Of a stretch of DNA of 18,292 nt, positions 1 through 6,857 are shown piece by piece. This DNA comes from JBEVNR01 sp040507985 (GTDB lineage: Bacteria; Pseudomonadota; Alphaproteobacteria; Rickettsiales; UBA6187). Made by a program: the position numbers and the translations under genes. The stretch spans positions 1 to 18,292 of the forward strand of contig JBEVNR010000021.1 in NCBI GenBank assembly GCA_040507985.1, written 5' to 3'. Position 1 is the stretch's first letter. Each line of letters opens with the position of its first letter. The notes below the pieces were generated by a model that worked only from the letters and a program-made list of their open reading frames with translations, searched no databases and was not told the DNA's origin.

Positions 1-142
1 TTCCGCCATTTCCTTGCGAGGCTTCGACGCAAAACAAAATGCTACAGCAAATGCAAAAAAATGCTCGAATATTCCGTTAAGCTCCTTATGGCCAAAAGAA
101 ACGGTACGTTAGCTATATTAGGTTAGCAATGCCTATAATTTT

Positions 143-493
143 ATGGCAAACCAGCTTTTAAAAAAAATTCCGCAAAGCGAAAGCGTGGAATCCATAACCA
201 TGGTTGTAGATAGGTGTAAAAGCAAAAAAGAGCGCGAGCTCTTTAACCGATATATACGCGGCGGATTAGAGACGCAATTCCCAGCTGCCGCCGACAAAAT
301 ATATATCTCGCACGACGATTCTTGCGCTAATCCCGGGCTACAAGCGGCGGATATGTTCGCTTGGATGATGCAGCACCATAAAGAGACGGAATGCTGCAGA
401 GATTATCCCGGGCAAGAAGATAAGTATTTAGGCAAATATTGGATAGCCCACTTCAGCGATTGGGTGGCAGAACGCATGGAATTTTTCGGATAA
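143..493 (+). pseudogene. DUF3800 protein, C-terminal remnant
   Basis: The 116 residues resemble the C-terminal half of DUF3800 proteins, an RNase H-like family often carried on mobile or defence-linked DNA. Visible are an acidic residue in the strand-like VVDRC (D23), a basic stretch at 26-32, and the family-typical S60 followed by GLQAAD at 65-70. Complete members are usually above 200 residues and begin with a tyrosine/aspartate strand. That half is missing here: all three forward frames between 1 and 142 contain stops, and there is no Shine-Dalgarno sequence before the ATG. I therefore read it as the tail of a broken gene whose front is decayed or outside the window. The ATG at 143 is only the first in-frame one. 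A short functional protein is possible but less likely. The function of the intact protein is not known from this sequence. Confidence 0.6.
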
Positions 494-662
494 TTCGCGG
501 GAGAGCCTATAAAGTCTAGTTCCTAAAGCTCATAACCCCGAAGAAGAAAGCACTAAAGGCACAGTATAGGAATTCTCTTATCTTCCGCACCTTCCATTAT
601 GCCACGCCTCGCGAGCGAAATCAAGCCCCCAATCGCGGAAGGGGAGAAAAATAGGTAGGTAG

Positions 663-681
663 TAGTCCCCGCCCGGGGCTA
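663..681 (-). terminator. Possible weak terminator hairpin at the stop codon of the 679-1140 gene
   Basis: On the minus strand TAGCCCC pairs with GGGGaCTA (one bulged A) around a 4-nt loop. The stop codon TAG (679-681) forms the base of the stem. A run of five T follows about 12 nt later (complement of 647-651), farther than in a classical intrinsic terminator, so the call is tentative. Confidence 0.3.
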
Positions 682-1140
682 GTAAGAATTACAGTACATG
701 GCGTTTCCGATCATGTTGCAAGTTGTGCTTTGGTTTTGTCGCAATTTCATTTCGTAGATCGGTTTATATGAATCTTGTAAGTAAGTGGTGCTATTGTTAT
801 TGTTTATTTGTGAATTTATTAATGAGTTTTCTAGCATTGCGCTTCTTTGGCTTGCGTTTAATGCGGATATTTTTTCACCGATCAGCAGATTGCCTTGGGC
901 AGAAGTTATCTCCTTTTTCTCTACCTTATTTGTAACCACATCAATATATGCGGGAAGTACGGAAGAAAAATCGGAATTAGTCGGAAGCTTTGAGCGGGGG
1001 TCTTCGTATATTTTTTGCTTTAGACAATTCGCAGCCACTGAAAAATCCTTATTTTCTGCGAAGCACGTTTGCTGATACGAAGCGGCTGTGGCGCACGAAA
1101 AAAGCCCCAGCGCGCACAGAACGGAGCATAAACGCCGCAT
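679..1140 (-). CDS. Small exported protein or lipoprotein, unknown function
   Basis: This is a 153-residue protein I do not recognise. The frame stays open upstream through the tRNA to 1326, but that part is just translated tRNA. The ATG at 1140 is preferred because it has a GAAGG Shine-Dalgarno about 10 nt upstream and begins a signal peptide (RR, then a hydrophobic run). LFSC at 13-16 is a plausible lipobox, which would anchor the protein to a membrane by Cys16. Cleavage after ATAA by signal peptidase I is the alternative. The mature part is polar and rich in Asn, Ser and Gln, with Cys residues near both ends (C27, C39, C143, C148 by my count) that could form disulfides in the periplasm. 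It lies 64 nt downstream of tRNA-Ala on the same strand and could be read from the tRNA promoter if the intervening weak terminator leaks. Confidence 0.65.
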   Translation of the reverse strand: MRRLCSVLCALGLFSCATAASYQQTCFAENKDFSVAANCLKQKIYEDPRSKLPTNSDFSSVLPAYIDVVTNKVEKKEITSAQGNLLIGEKISALNASQRSAMLENSLINSQINNNNSTTYLQDSYKPIYEMKLRQNQSTTCNMIGNAMYCNSY

Positions 1141-1175
1141 AAATATTATACCTTCGGATCGGGGATTAAATAAAA

Positions 1176-1200
1176 AGGAAAAGCCCGTCGAATAAGGCTT
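1176..1200 (-). terminator. Possible terminator after tRNA-Ala
   Basis: On the minus strand, five bases after the tRNA CCA end, AAGCC (1196-1200) pairs with GGCTT (1181-1185). TTTCCTTTTT follows immediately. The 5-bp stem is short, so termination is probably partial. Confidence 0.4.
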
Positions 1201-1204
1201 AAAA

Positions 1205-1280
1205 TGGTGGAGCCTGGGAGAGTCGAACTCCCGACCTCCTGAATGCAAATCAGGCGCTCTACCAACTGAGCTAAGGCCCC
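1205..1280 (-). tRNA. tRNA-Ala (anticodon TGC)
   Basis: The minus strand folds as a full 76-nt cloverleaf with the CCA encoded (complement of 1205-1207). The acceptor stem GGGGCCT pairs with AGGCTCC (one G-T pair) and A73 is the discriminator. The D-arm contains AGCTCAGTTGGTAGAGC. The anticodon stem CCTGA/TCAGG closes the loop TTTGCAT with anticodon TGC. The T-arm contains GTTCGACTC. It reads alanine GCN codons. No rRNA gene is adjacent, so this copy lies outside an rRNA operon as far as the window shows. Confidence 0.97.
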
Positions 1281-1297
1281 ATACAAAAAATAAAGTT

Positions 1298-1326
1298 ACA
1301 ATACGCGGATTCAAATTTTTTATCAA
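1298..1326 (-). promoter_or_regulatory. Candidate sigma70 promoter for tRNA-Ala
   Basis: The minus strand has TTGATA (complement of 1321-1326), a 17-nt spacer and TATTGT (complement of 1298-1303). The start would fall about 10-12 nt before the mature tRNA. The -35 is close to consensus and the -10 matches 4 of 6 positions. Confidence 0.4.
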
Positions 1327-1340
1327 GAACCGCTTACGCC

Positions 1341-1426
1341 TAGGCTGTATGCACTTTGTGAAAATTCACTAAATTATAGGCTTTTTTGCTACGCTGGCCT
1401 ATAGCTCAAAAAGTGGAAACAGCCTA
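1341..1426. repeat. 86-bp element with terminal inverted repeats (MITE-like)
   Basis: The ends are imperfect 21-bp inverted repeats. The left end reads TAGGCTGT..., then CACTTTGTGA. The right end, on the other strand, reads TAGGCTGT..., then CACTTTTTGA. I count 18 of 21 matches. There is no room for a gene. The right half resembles, in inverted orientation, 10920-10957, so this is a dispersed family. It is 42 bp from the IS4 remnant but its ends are different. Confidence 0.6.
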
Positions 1427-1467
1427 GAACATACATTGGAAATTAATGAATCGTCAAGGGTTTTTCC

Positions 1468-2146
1468 CTCACCACCTGACAGAATTTAGCATCAAATAAC
1501 CATGGATTAGCATATGTTGCGTTTTTTCTAACGCGGGATACATATGCGACGCACGAAGGGAGGGATAGCTCATTTGTCTGCGGTAATAGCGGACGATTTA
1601 TTGGGGAGGGAAACGGGCCTTCACAAGCCGCACGCTTCGACGTGCAAGAGCCGCTTCTCGACGCCGTTCCGGCGATGGTTCCCGCAGGAACTTCCGCCCT
1701 TCCGGGCGCTTCGCTTAACGAAAGCGGCGTTTCGACCCACGTAGGCATATTGCACGAAGAAGGGAATAAAGAACCGTGGATGATCGCCATGGACGAAGAG
1801 CCGACTAAAGGCGGCGTTCTAGATTGCGGCATGCGATGGAGCATAGAACCGACGTTCTAGCTGCGCTGACCTTCGGTTCCGATTGCAAATCGCGCGGATT
1901 CGACGTGAAGCAAACTCAACTTAAGCATCCGGACCGCATCGAACGCCTTCTCCTCGCCTTGGCCGTCGCCATGTTATTTAGCCGTATCTACTGGAATGGC
2001 AGATCAACAAAAACCCCACGCCTCAAAAAAAGCCGCAAGAAGCCTGACTTCTTGGTTCAAAAAAATCCGTTTCCTCCTTAACGCAGCTATGACCGCCGCC
2101 CTTATACCCAAACTTTGGGCATTCGTAAATTCTGTCAGGTGGTGAG
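1468..2146 (+). mobile_element. IS4-family insertion sequence, internally deleted, with intact ends
   Basis: The element is bounded by perfect inverted repeats of about 21 bp, 1468-1488 and 2126-2146. The outer end reads CTCACCACCTGACAG and then AATTTA. Its length is about 680 bp, roughly half of a full IS4-type element. Inside is the C-terminal third of a DDE transposase in three frames. No clear target-site duplication is visible (TTTTTCCC on the left, GATCCGTG on the right), so a flank has changed or the insertion is old. Intact ends mean it could still be moved by a related transposase supplied elsewhere; that is inference. Confidence 0.75.
1543..2145 (+). pseudogene. IS4-family transposase, truncated and frameshifted
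   Basis: Frame 1 (about 1543-1860) encodes THVGILHEEGNKEPW, then MIAMDEEPTKGG and GMRWSIEPTF. This is the C-terminal DDE region of IS4-type transposases that normally continues into SDFKSRGF. A TAG at 1858 interrupts it. The match resumes in frame 3 at 1878 as SDCKSRGFDVKQTQLKHPDR, so 1858-1877 looks like a 20-nt insertion. The match shifts again to frame 1 at about 1996 (MADQQKPHASKKAARSL ... PKLWAFVNSVRW) and ends with TGA at 2143-2145, inside the right terminal repeat. The N-terminal part, including the first catalytic Asp region, is absent. The protein cannot be functional. Confidence 0.8.
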
Positions 2147-2312
2147 ATCCGTGCGTCAACGTCATTGACTTTATAGCTTCCTTGTGTTAAAAGTCCCTCG
2201 TAACAACCCACCTTCGGCTAGACGCTCCATATTCATCGCACGGCAACGCCTCAACCAACCTTACTTTAGTTGTTAAAACAAACCATTCCCATAACCTTGA
2301 CCGCGCGTAAAA

Positions 2313-2918
2313 ATGACGTCGCAGCAAGGTGCTCCCCAAGCCTCCGGCGATTCCTTTCCTGCCGGCTATCAGGTCGTTCATTTTCTCTATGCTCTGCTTG
2401 CGCCTATTTATATTGTCCCTACGGACTTCGGACAAATCCTGGCCCTTCGACAAAAGGTCATAATCAGGAACCGTCGCACTAGTAATATGATACTATGCTT
2501 CTTCTCGTGGCTATGCTTCATAATTGCTTCCGGCAGCGTCTTGGGAATGCCCCATATTTTTTTCTTGACTCGCCAGGTCGCCGCCAAAGCGCTGGCCGGA
2601 ATAGGAATAGTGTTTCCGATAGTTATGGCGGCTGTCGTATTGTTCCGCGCAGGTAGGTGGATGATACAAGGTTGCGACATTATGCGCCCCGAAATTAAAA
2701 ATAGAAGTCCTACGCCACCCCTAATCCGGAACATAGTCAGCGTCTTTCATGTTATTTCTTTGTTATTCATCAGTATCGCCGCAGGACTCATGGCGATATT
2801 GTCTCCGGCGCCTATTGTTTTCGCTATTCTAGGCGCTCTATTCGAGGCGATAAATTTTGGCTTATGGTTTTATTTCCGTAAGCAGTTTAAGGATGCCTCC
2901 CAAAGCAGCGCCAATTAG
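2313..2918 (+). CDS. Unrecognised membrane protein with about four TM segments
   Basis: The longest frame gives 201 residues with no family I recognise. Hydrophobic segments lie at about 59-80, 93-112, 140-163 and 165-187, separated by short loops. The loop at 113-139 is basic and proline-rich, and the C-terminus (RKQFKD) is basic. Neither the ATG at 2313 nor the internal ATG at 2487 (residue 59, just at the first TM segment) has a clear Shine-Dalgarno. The first 58 residues look less protein-like than the rest, so the shorter 143-residue form is quite possible. It lies between an IS remnant and the convergent etf operon, in AT-richer DNA than the genes to its right. It may be an acquired accessory gene; no function can be proposed. 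Confidence 0.5.
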   Translation: MTSQQGAPQASGDSFPAGYQVVHFLYALLAPIYIVPTDFGQILALRQKVIIRNRRTSNMILCFFSWLCFIIASGSVLGMPHIFFLTRQVAAKALAGIGIVFPIVMAAVVLFRAGRWMIQGCDIMRPEIKNRSPTPPLIRNIVSVFHVISLLFISIAAGLMAILSPAPIVFAILGALFEAINFGLWFYFRKQFKDASQSSAN

Positions 2919-3026
2919 GCGTCGTCCGCTTTTTTCGCACAACGCCATGCTTCCGCACCTAACGACAAGCGGCGATTACTTCACCTAACGTTTTAGCCGG
3001 TCTAAATTATGAAGAAGTTGCCATCG

Positions 3027-3070
3027 CCAAAACCCTAAGCGCACGCGCGGCGCGCGTTTACGGTTTTTGG
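3027..3070 (-). terminator. Long imperfect hairpin after etfA
   Basis: It lies 17 nt past the etfA stop on the minus strand. CCAAAAACC (complement of 3062-3070) pairs with GGGTTTTGG (complement of 3027-3035), and an inner CGCGCG/CGCGTG stem closes a CCG loop. No T-run follows, so it may stabilise the transcript end rather than act as a classical intrinsic terminator. Confidence 0.4.
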
Positions 3071-3087
3071 GGTTGCATATTGCGCCG

Positions 3088-4062
3088 TTACGGACGCACG
3101 ATCCGTTTCTCCAATTCCGGCAAGACGTCGAACAAATCGGCGACGAGTCCGACGTCCGTCGCCTCGAAAATAGGTGCGTTGTCGTCTTTGTTGACGGCGG
3201 CGACAATCCTGCTGTCTTTCATGCCGGCCAAATGTTGCGCCGCTCCCGATATGCCGATGGCGAGATACAGCTCGGGCGCGACGATTTTTCCCGTTTGCCC
3301 CACCTGCATGTCGTTCGTCGCGTAACCGGAATCGACGGCGGCGCGCGACGCCCCCACGGCGCAATCGTCGATTTTTTCGGCCAGCGCCCGCAATCGGTCG
3401 AATCCCTCCGCGCTCCCTATGCCTCGCCCGCCGGATATCACCGTTTTGGCGGTCGTTAAATCCGCTTTTTTGTCGCTCGCACCGTCTACGCCCATAAAGC
3501 GCGTCAGGCTGACGACGCTTTCTTCCTCCCGCGCATCTTCGGCAATTATTTCCGCCGGCACGCGTGACTCCTCGGGCAAGGGAAAACAGGTCGGTCGCAC
3601 CGTGAGCATGGTTAATTCCGCCTTTTCCGCTCTCACAACCTCTATCACGCCGCCGGCATAGGTCGGACGTTTAAACGTGTGCCCGTCTAAGACGGCGATC
3701 ACGTCGGTGACGGCATAGGATCCGCACAACGCAGCCGCCCTTGGCAATACGTCCTTCCCGAAACCGTTCGCCGGGGCGATAACGTAGGCGTAGGCGTTTT
3801 TTTTCGCAAGCGCGGCGATTTGGGCGGCGACGCGTTCGGCGGTCGGGTAAGGAAAATTTTTTGCTTTTAGCGCATAGACGCGCGCCACCCCTTGCAATAA
3901 GGAAGCGGACGCGGCGGCGCGCTCCGGGCGTTCGTCCATCATCATCACATCGACGCAAGGCGCGACGGCAAGTCCGGCCGAAACGGCTTTTTTCGTGGCG
4001 TCGGCCACGGCCCCGTCGATGATTTCGGCGACGACAAGCGCGCGGACGGCGTTTATTTCCAT
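3088..4062 (-). CDS. etfA: Electron transfer flavoprotein alpha subunit
   Basis: EtfA pairs with EtfB to carry electrons from acyl-CoA and other flavin dehydrogenases to ETF:ubiquinone oxidoreductase; it holds the FAD. The protein has 324 residues, within the usual 310-330. The N-terminal nucleotide-binding-like domain spans about 5-190. The C-terminal FAD domain shows SGGRGIG (210-216), GASRAAVDSG (237-246), QVGQTGKIVAPELYLAIGIS (253-272) followed by G273-AAQHLAGM, and NKDDNAPIF (291-299). The frame continues upstream to 4191, but the ATG at 4062 starts the family-typical sequence and has GGGGAG about 6 nt upstream. It overlaps the preceding exported-protein gene by 10 nt, so it is probably translationally coupled. 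It is the last gene of the etf operon. Confidence 0.96.
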   Translation of the reverse strand: MEINAVRALVVAEIIDGAVADATKKAVSAGLAVAPCVDVMMMDERPERAAASASLLQGVARVYALKAKNFPYPTAERVAAQIAALAKKNAYAYVIAPANGFGKDVLPRAAALCGSYAVTDVIAVLDGHTFKRPTYAGGVIEVVRAEKAELTMLTVRPTCFPLPEESRVPAEIIAEDAREEESVVSLTRFMGVDGASDKKADLTTAKTVISGGRGIGSAEGFDRLRALAEKIDDCAVGASRAAVDSGYATNDMQVGQTGKIVAPELYLAIGISGAAQHLAGMKDSRIVAAVNKDDNAPIFEATDVGLVADLFDVLPELEKRIVRP

Positions 4063-4949
4063 ACGAACTCCCCTTCTTGGTCGCGAATTTTCGTAAAATA
4101 ACCCGAGGTCTTGTCCATAAACCTTTCGTAGGTTTCCTGCTTGGACTCCAGGGGAATCGTCGAAAGCTCGCCCCAAAAAAGCACGATGCATTTATCGGCG
4201 GTTTTTTGTTGGGCGCAGGATTTTTTCGCCTCTTCGTTTAAGGTTTTTTCGGCGGTGATGTGCGCCGTCGAAAGATCGCGCAGTTGCATGTCGCGCATCA
4301 ATTTAGGATGCAAGTATAGGTGGTAAATAACCGTCAGCCGCACCAGCGACTCCGCCGAAATAAATTCAAGGTCTTCGCCCATCATGCGCGCGCCGGTCAA
4401 AAAGCGGTTATTGGCCTTAACGTCGCGCTTATACGGCTCTTTTTCCGAAATTTTCGCGGCCTCTTTTATGCCGCCGGGATTGTTGCGCCAGCTAAAGGAG
4501 GGAGGAACGCCTTTGAGATTGCGGTAAATGCCGTTGGCTGCCGCCGTGCCGTAAGGAATGAACGACTTGTCGCCGGGAGGGATGTTCGCCAATTCCGTCC
4601 ATAAAAACACGTAGCATTCGTTCGCGCGAAGGTGGTTGTCGCACATTTTGCGCGATTCGGACACCATGCGCTCTTCGGCCAGAATACGCTTTGGGTCTAA
4701 GTCGGGCAACCGCGCGTTCTCCACTAAATGGTTATGCATGTAAATGTTATAGGTGACGTGCAGCGTGGTAAACGAGGCGGCGGCCACGAATTCCAACTCT
4801 TCGGCGAGCATGTGCGGGCCGTTTTGCCTGTCGACCACGTTAATGCTTTCGCTATAGGCTTCCGCGCGCGCGTTTTTAGACGCCAGGACGACGCCCGTAA
4901 AAACGGCGAACGCAACGAGCGAGCGGAGCGCTTTTCTTATTTCGGCCAT
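4053..4949 (-). CDS. Exported protein with two tandem CX8C domains, inserted between etfB and etfA
   Basis: This 298-residue protein matches no family I recognise. The N-terminus is a clear signal peptide: basic n-region, LVAFAVFTGVVLA, and ARA before EAYS (cleavage near residue 29). The mature part holds two copies of one domain, about 46-154 and 187-297. Each shows a LEF(V/I) helix, a Y-x-Y segment, a Lys/Glu-rich helix, a CX8C pair (C103/C112 and C245/C254), then LW/FWxELxxIP and an aromatic end (FSW, FVWK). The four paired Cys suggest one disulfide per repeat in the periplasm. The start overlaps etfB by 13 nt, and AAAGGGG lies about 4 nt before the ATG. The stop overlaps etfA by 10 nt. 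The coding sequence is intact, so the gene is maintained. Whether it has any link to ETF function is unknown. Confidence 0.85.
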   Translation of the reverse strand: MAEIRKALRSLVAFAVFTGVVLASKNARAEAYSESINVVDRQNGPHMLAEELEFVAAASFTTLHVTYNIYMHNHLVENARLPDLDPKRILAEERMVSESRKMCDNHLRANECYVFLWTELANIPPGDKSFIPYGTAAANGIYRNLKGVPPSFSWRNNPGGIKEAAKISEKEPYKRDVKANNRFLTGARMMGEDLEFISAESLVRLTVIYHLYLHPKLMRDMQLRDLSTAHITAEKTLNEEAKKSCAQQKTADKCIVLFWGELSTIPLESKQETYERFMDKTSGYFTKIRDQEGEFVWK

Positions 4950-5689
4950 ACGCCCCTTTGGATTAATTCATCAATAAATTGCTCGACGCCCTTGACCTTT
5001 ATGCCTTTGGCCCGATGCGCCGGCGCTTCGACCCGTATCGCGCGGGGAGGGTTTCCTTCGGAAAGGCCGAGCGCGCTCCACGCCATGCGCTCGACGGTTT
5101 TGGCGCGCGCCTTCATCACGTTCGGCAAGGACGGGCGGCGCGGCACGTTGAGACGCAAGTCGCAGGTAAGCACGCAAGGCAACCGGCACCGTACCCGCAC
5201 GATTCCGCGATCGGTTTCCCGCGCGCATTCGGCCTCTCCGTCCGCAATGCGTATTTCGGAACAAAAGGTCGCTTGCGGCCATCCAAGCAGCCCGGCGAGC
5301 ATTTGCCCGGTTTGGTTGCAATCGTCGTCTATGGCCTGCTTTCCCATGATGACGAGATCGGGCTTTTCCTTATCGACTATCGCCGCCAAGGCGCGCGCGA
5401 CGTCGAGCGGGGCGAGATATTCCTCGCGTTCGATTAAAATCGCGCGGTCGACGCCCATGGCGTAGCACCCGCGCAATATTTCCTCGCAGGCGGCAGGGCC
5501 TATCGAGATGGCCGTTACGGAATCGATGGCGCCCTTCTCCTTAAGACGCACCGCTTCGTCCGTCGCAATTTCGTCAAAAGGATTGATCGTCATGCGCGCG
5601 CGCGCTATGTCGGCGCCCGTGCCGTCCGATTTAGGAAGCACCTTGACGCTGTAATCGACGACGCGCTTAGCGGTGACTAACGCCTTCAT
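4937..5689 (-). CDS. etfB: Electron transfer flavoprotein beta subunit
   Basis: EtfB is the AMP-binding partner of EtfA in the cytoplasmic ETF dimer. The protein has 250 residues, the normal size. It begins MKALVTAKRVVDYSVK and carries INPFDEIATDEAVRLKE (35-51), DLVIMGKQAIDDD (111-123) and the family signature VLTCDLRLNVPRRPSLPN (173-190) followed by VMKA. An AAGGGGATAAGGAA purine-rich site precedes the ATG at 5689. The gene lies 21 nt downstream of the twin-transmembrane gene and overlaps the downstream exported-protein gene by 13 nt. That separates it from etfA, its usual direct neighbour. Confidence 0.96.
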   Translation of the reverse strand: MKALVTAKRVVDYSVKVLPKSDGTGADIARARMTINPFDEIATDEAVRLKEKGAIDSVTAISIGPAACEEILRGCYAMGVDRAILIEREEYLAPLDVARALAAIVDKEKPDLVIMGKQAIDDDCNQTGQMLAGLLGWPQATFCSEIRIADGEAECARETDRGIVRVRCRLPCVLTCDLRLNVPRRPSLPNVMKARAKTVERMAWSALGLSEGNPPRAIRVEAPAHRAKGIKVKGVEQFIDELIQRGVWPK

Positions 5690-5710
5690 TTCCTTATCCC
5701 CTTTTAGGCT

Positions 5711-5902
5711 CTAACGCATGTAGGCAAGCAGCGCCAGCGAACACAAGGCGAGCGCTTGCAAGCCGACGCGTAACCCCATTAGCCTGTTGGAGCGCTCGGC
5801 ATATTCGGCGTCGTCTTTCCCGGCGGCCATATACGCCACTCCGGCAATAAGCGCGCCCAGTACGCCTAGCATACACGTCGCCGATAAAAAAGCCATCGCC
5901 AT
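5711..5902 (-). CDS. Twin-transmembrane (HIG1-like) protein
   Basis: This 63-residue inner-membrane protein has two TM helices (about 3-27 and 45-62) joined by a charged loop that ends RSNRLMGLRV. That layout fits the small twin-transmembrane/HIG1-like proteins often found beside etfB in alphaproteobacteria. The frame is open to 6025, but the ATG at 5902 has GAGG 7 nt upstream and the region before it does not look like this family. A second ATG two codons later is possible. It is first in the etf operon. HIG1-type proteins elsewhere are linked to respiratory complexes, but its function here is inference from position. Confidence 0.8.
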   Translation of the reverse strand: MAMAFLSATCMLGVLGALIAGVAYMAAGKDDAEYAERSNRLMGLRVGLQALALCSLALLAYMR

Positions 5903-6062
5903 TATTTTATCCTCATGGAAATAATTTTTTCTGAACGCGCCGCCGCAGGGAAGGCGCTCCATGGGCGACAGGAATGCTAGCATGAACGAAGCCTTTATCA
6001 CATATCTATTTCGCCGCACGCTCAAAAAAAGGGACTTTAGCTAAGGGCGAGGCTTTACCTTC

Positions 6063-6091
6063 TTGTCATTCGGGGACGAACGTTTTATACA
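6063..6091 (+). promoter_or_regulatory. Sigma70-type promoter for the prepilin-like gene
   Basis: TTGTCA (6063-6068), a 17-nt spacer and TATACA (6086-6091) match the consensus well. The predicted start near 6098 gives a leader of about 46 nt to the ATG at 6145. Confidence 0.6.
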
Positions 6092-6144
6092 AAGGTTAGC
6101 TTGCATGAAGTTTTTGAGCCTGAAATTAACGCGGAGAAAGTCAT

Positions 6145-6813
6145 ATGCGCCGAACGCTTTTGAGTTCCGGATTTTCGTTGCTGGAAATGGCGGTGTCGCT
6201 TACCGTCATCGCCCTCATCGTTGCGGCCTTAACGGTCACGCAACAAATAAAAACGCGACTTGAACTTAATCGCGTCATTGACGACAGGGCGAGGCTGGAA
6301 GAAGCGCTCACGTCATTTTCAACGCAATATTCCGCTCTTCCCGGAGATTTTTGGAACGCCGCCGCGATTTTCGGCGCCGACAAAACGAAGGGCGGCAACG
6401 GTAACTCGTTATTGGAAAAAGACGCGGAAAACGGCGACGAAACCTTGTTGTTTTGGCAGCACCTTCAATTGGCGGGATTGATCGAAGGCACCTATGACGG
6501 CACAACCGACGGCCAGGGCGGCCGCATGGCGGCGTCCGTTCCCAAGGCCTTCTACGGCGCCGGCACCGAAGATTATTGGGGAGATACCGAAAACGCGCCC
6601 TATGTCGTCGCCGAGCGCCCGTCCGGCGGAGGCGCCTTTAGCCCCGCCCAAGCCTATGATTACGATACGCGCTACGACGATCAAAATCCCCTCGCCGGCA
6701 CGATTCGGGCGCGCGACCCGGAAGGAGAGGAAAACGCCTGCATAAGCGTCGCGGGGAAATATCGGCTCGACAACGAAAGCGACCGCGCGTGCCGATTGTA
6801 TTTTTTACGATAA
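6145..6813 (+). CDS. Prepilin-like protein with type IV pilin/pseudopilin N-terminus
   Basis: The 222-residue protein starts with a short leader ending in Gly9, followed by FSLLEMAVSLTVIALIVAAL. This is the class III signal cut and methylated by prepilin peptidase, with Glu14 at the +5 position. The rest of the hydrophobic helix (10-30) would anchor it in the inner membrane and pack into a pilus or pseudopilus. The globular part carries YSALPGDFWNAAAIFGA (60-76) and LLFWQHLQLAGLIEGTYDG (101-119), patterns seen in stand-alone pilin-like proteins. Two Cys near the C-terminus may form the usual disulfide loop. GGAG lies about 11 nt before the ATG. No secretin, ATPase or peptidase gene is nearby, so its assembly machinery must be elsewhere. 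Confidence 0.82.
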   Translation: MRRTLLSSGFSLLEMAVSLTVIALIVAALTVTQQIKTRLELNRVIDDRARLEEALTSFSTQYSALPGDFWNAAAIFGADKTKGGNGNSLLEKDAENGDETLLFWQHLQLAGLIEGTYDGTTDGQGGRMAASVPKAFYGAGTEDYWGDTENAPYVVAERPSGGGAFSPAQAYDYDTRYDDQNPLAGTIRARDPEGEENACISVAGKYRLDNESDRACRLYFLR

Positions 6814-6857
6814 AGCGCTAAAGTAATATTTACCATTCACGTAGGCGGAAGCATTCC

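Noticed and set aside
1141..1326. Minus-strand reading frame extending the 679-1140 gene upstream
   Set aside because: It runs straight through tRNA-Ala; the segment VGRAPDLHSGGREFDSPRL is translated tRNA, a classic false extension.
2187..2453. 88-codon minus-strand frame before the membrane protein
   Set aside because: No family motif and no ribosome site; it lies antisense to the IS-flanking region and the doubtful N-terminus of the 2313 frame.
4728..5465. Open 245-codon plus-strand frame
   Set aside because: It is antisense to etfB and the exported-protein gene, both with strong family or signal-peptide evidence. Its composition is Arg-rich shadow sequence.
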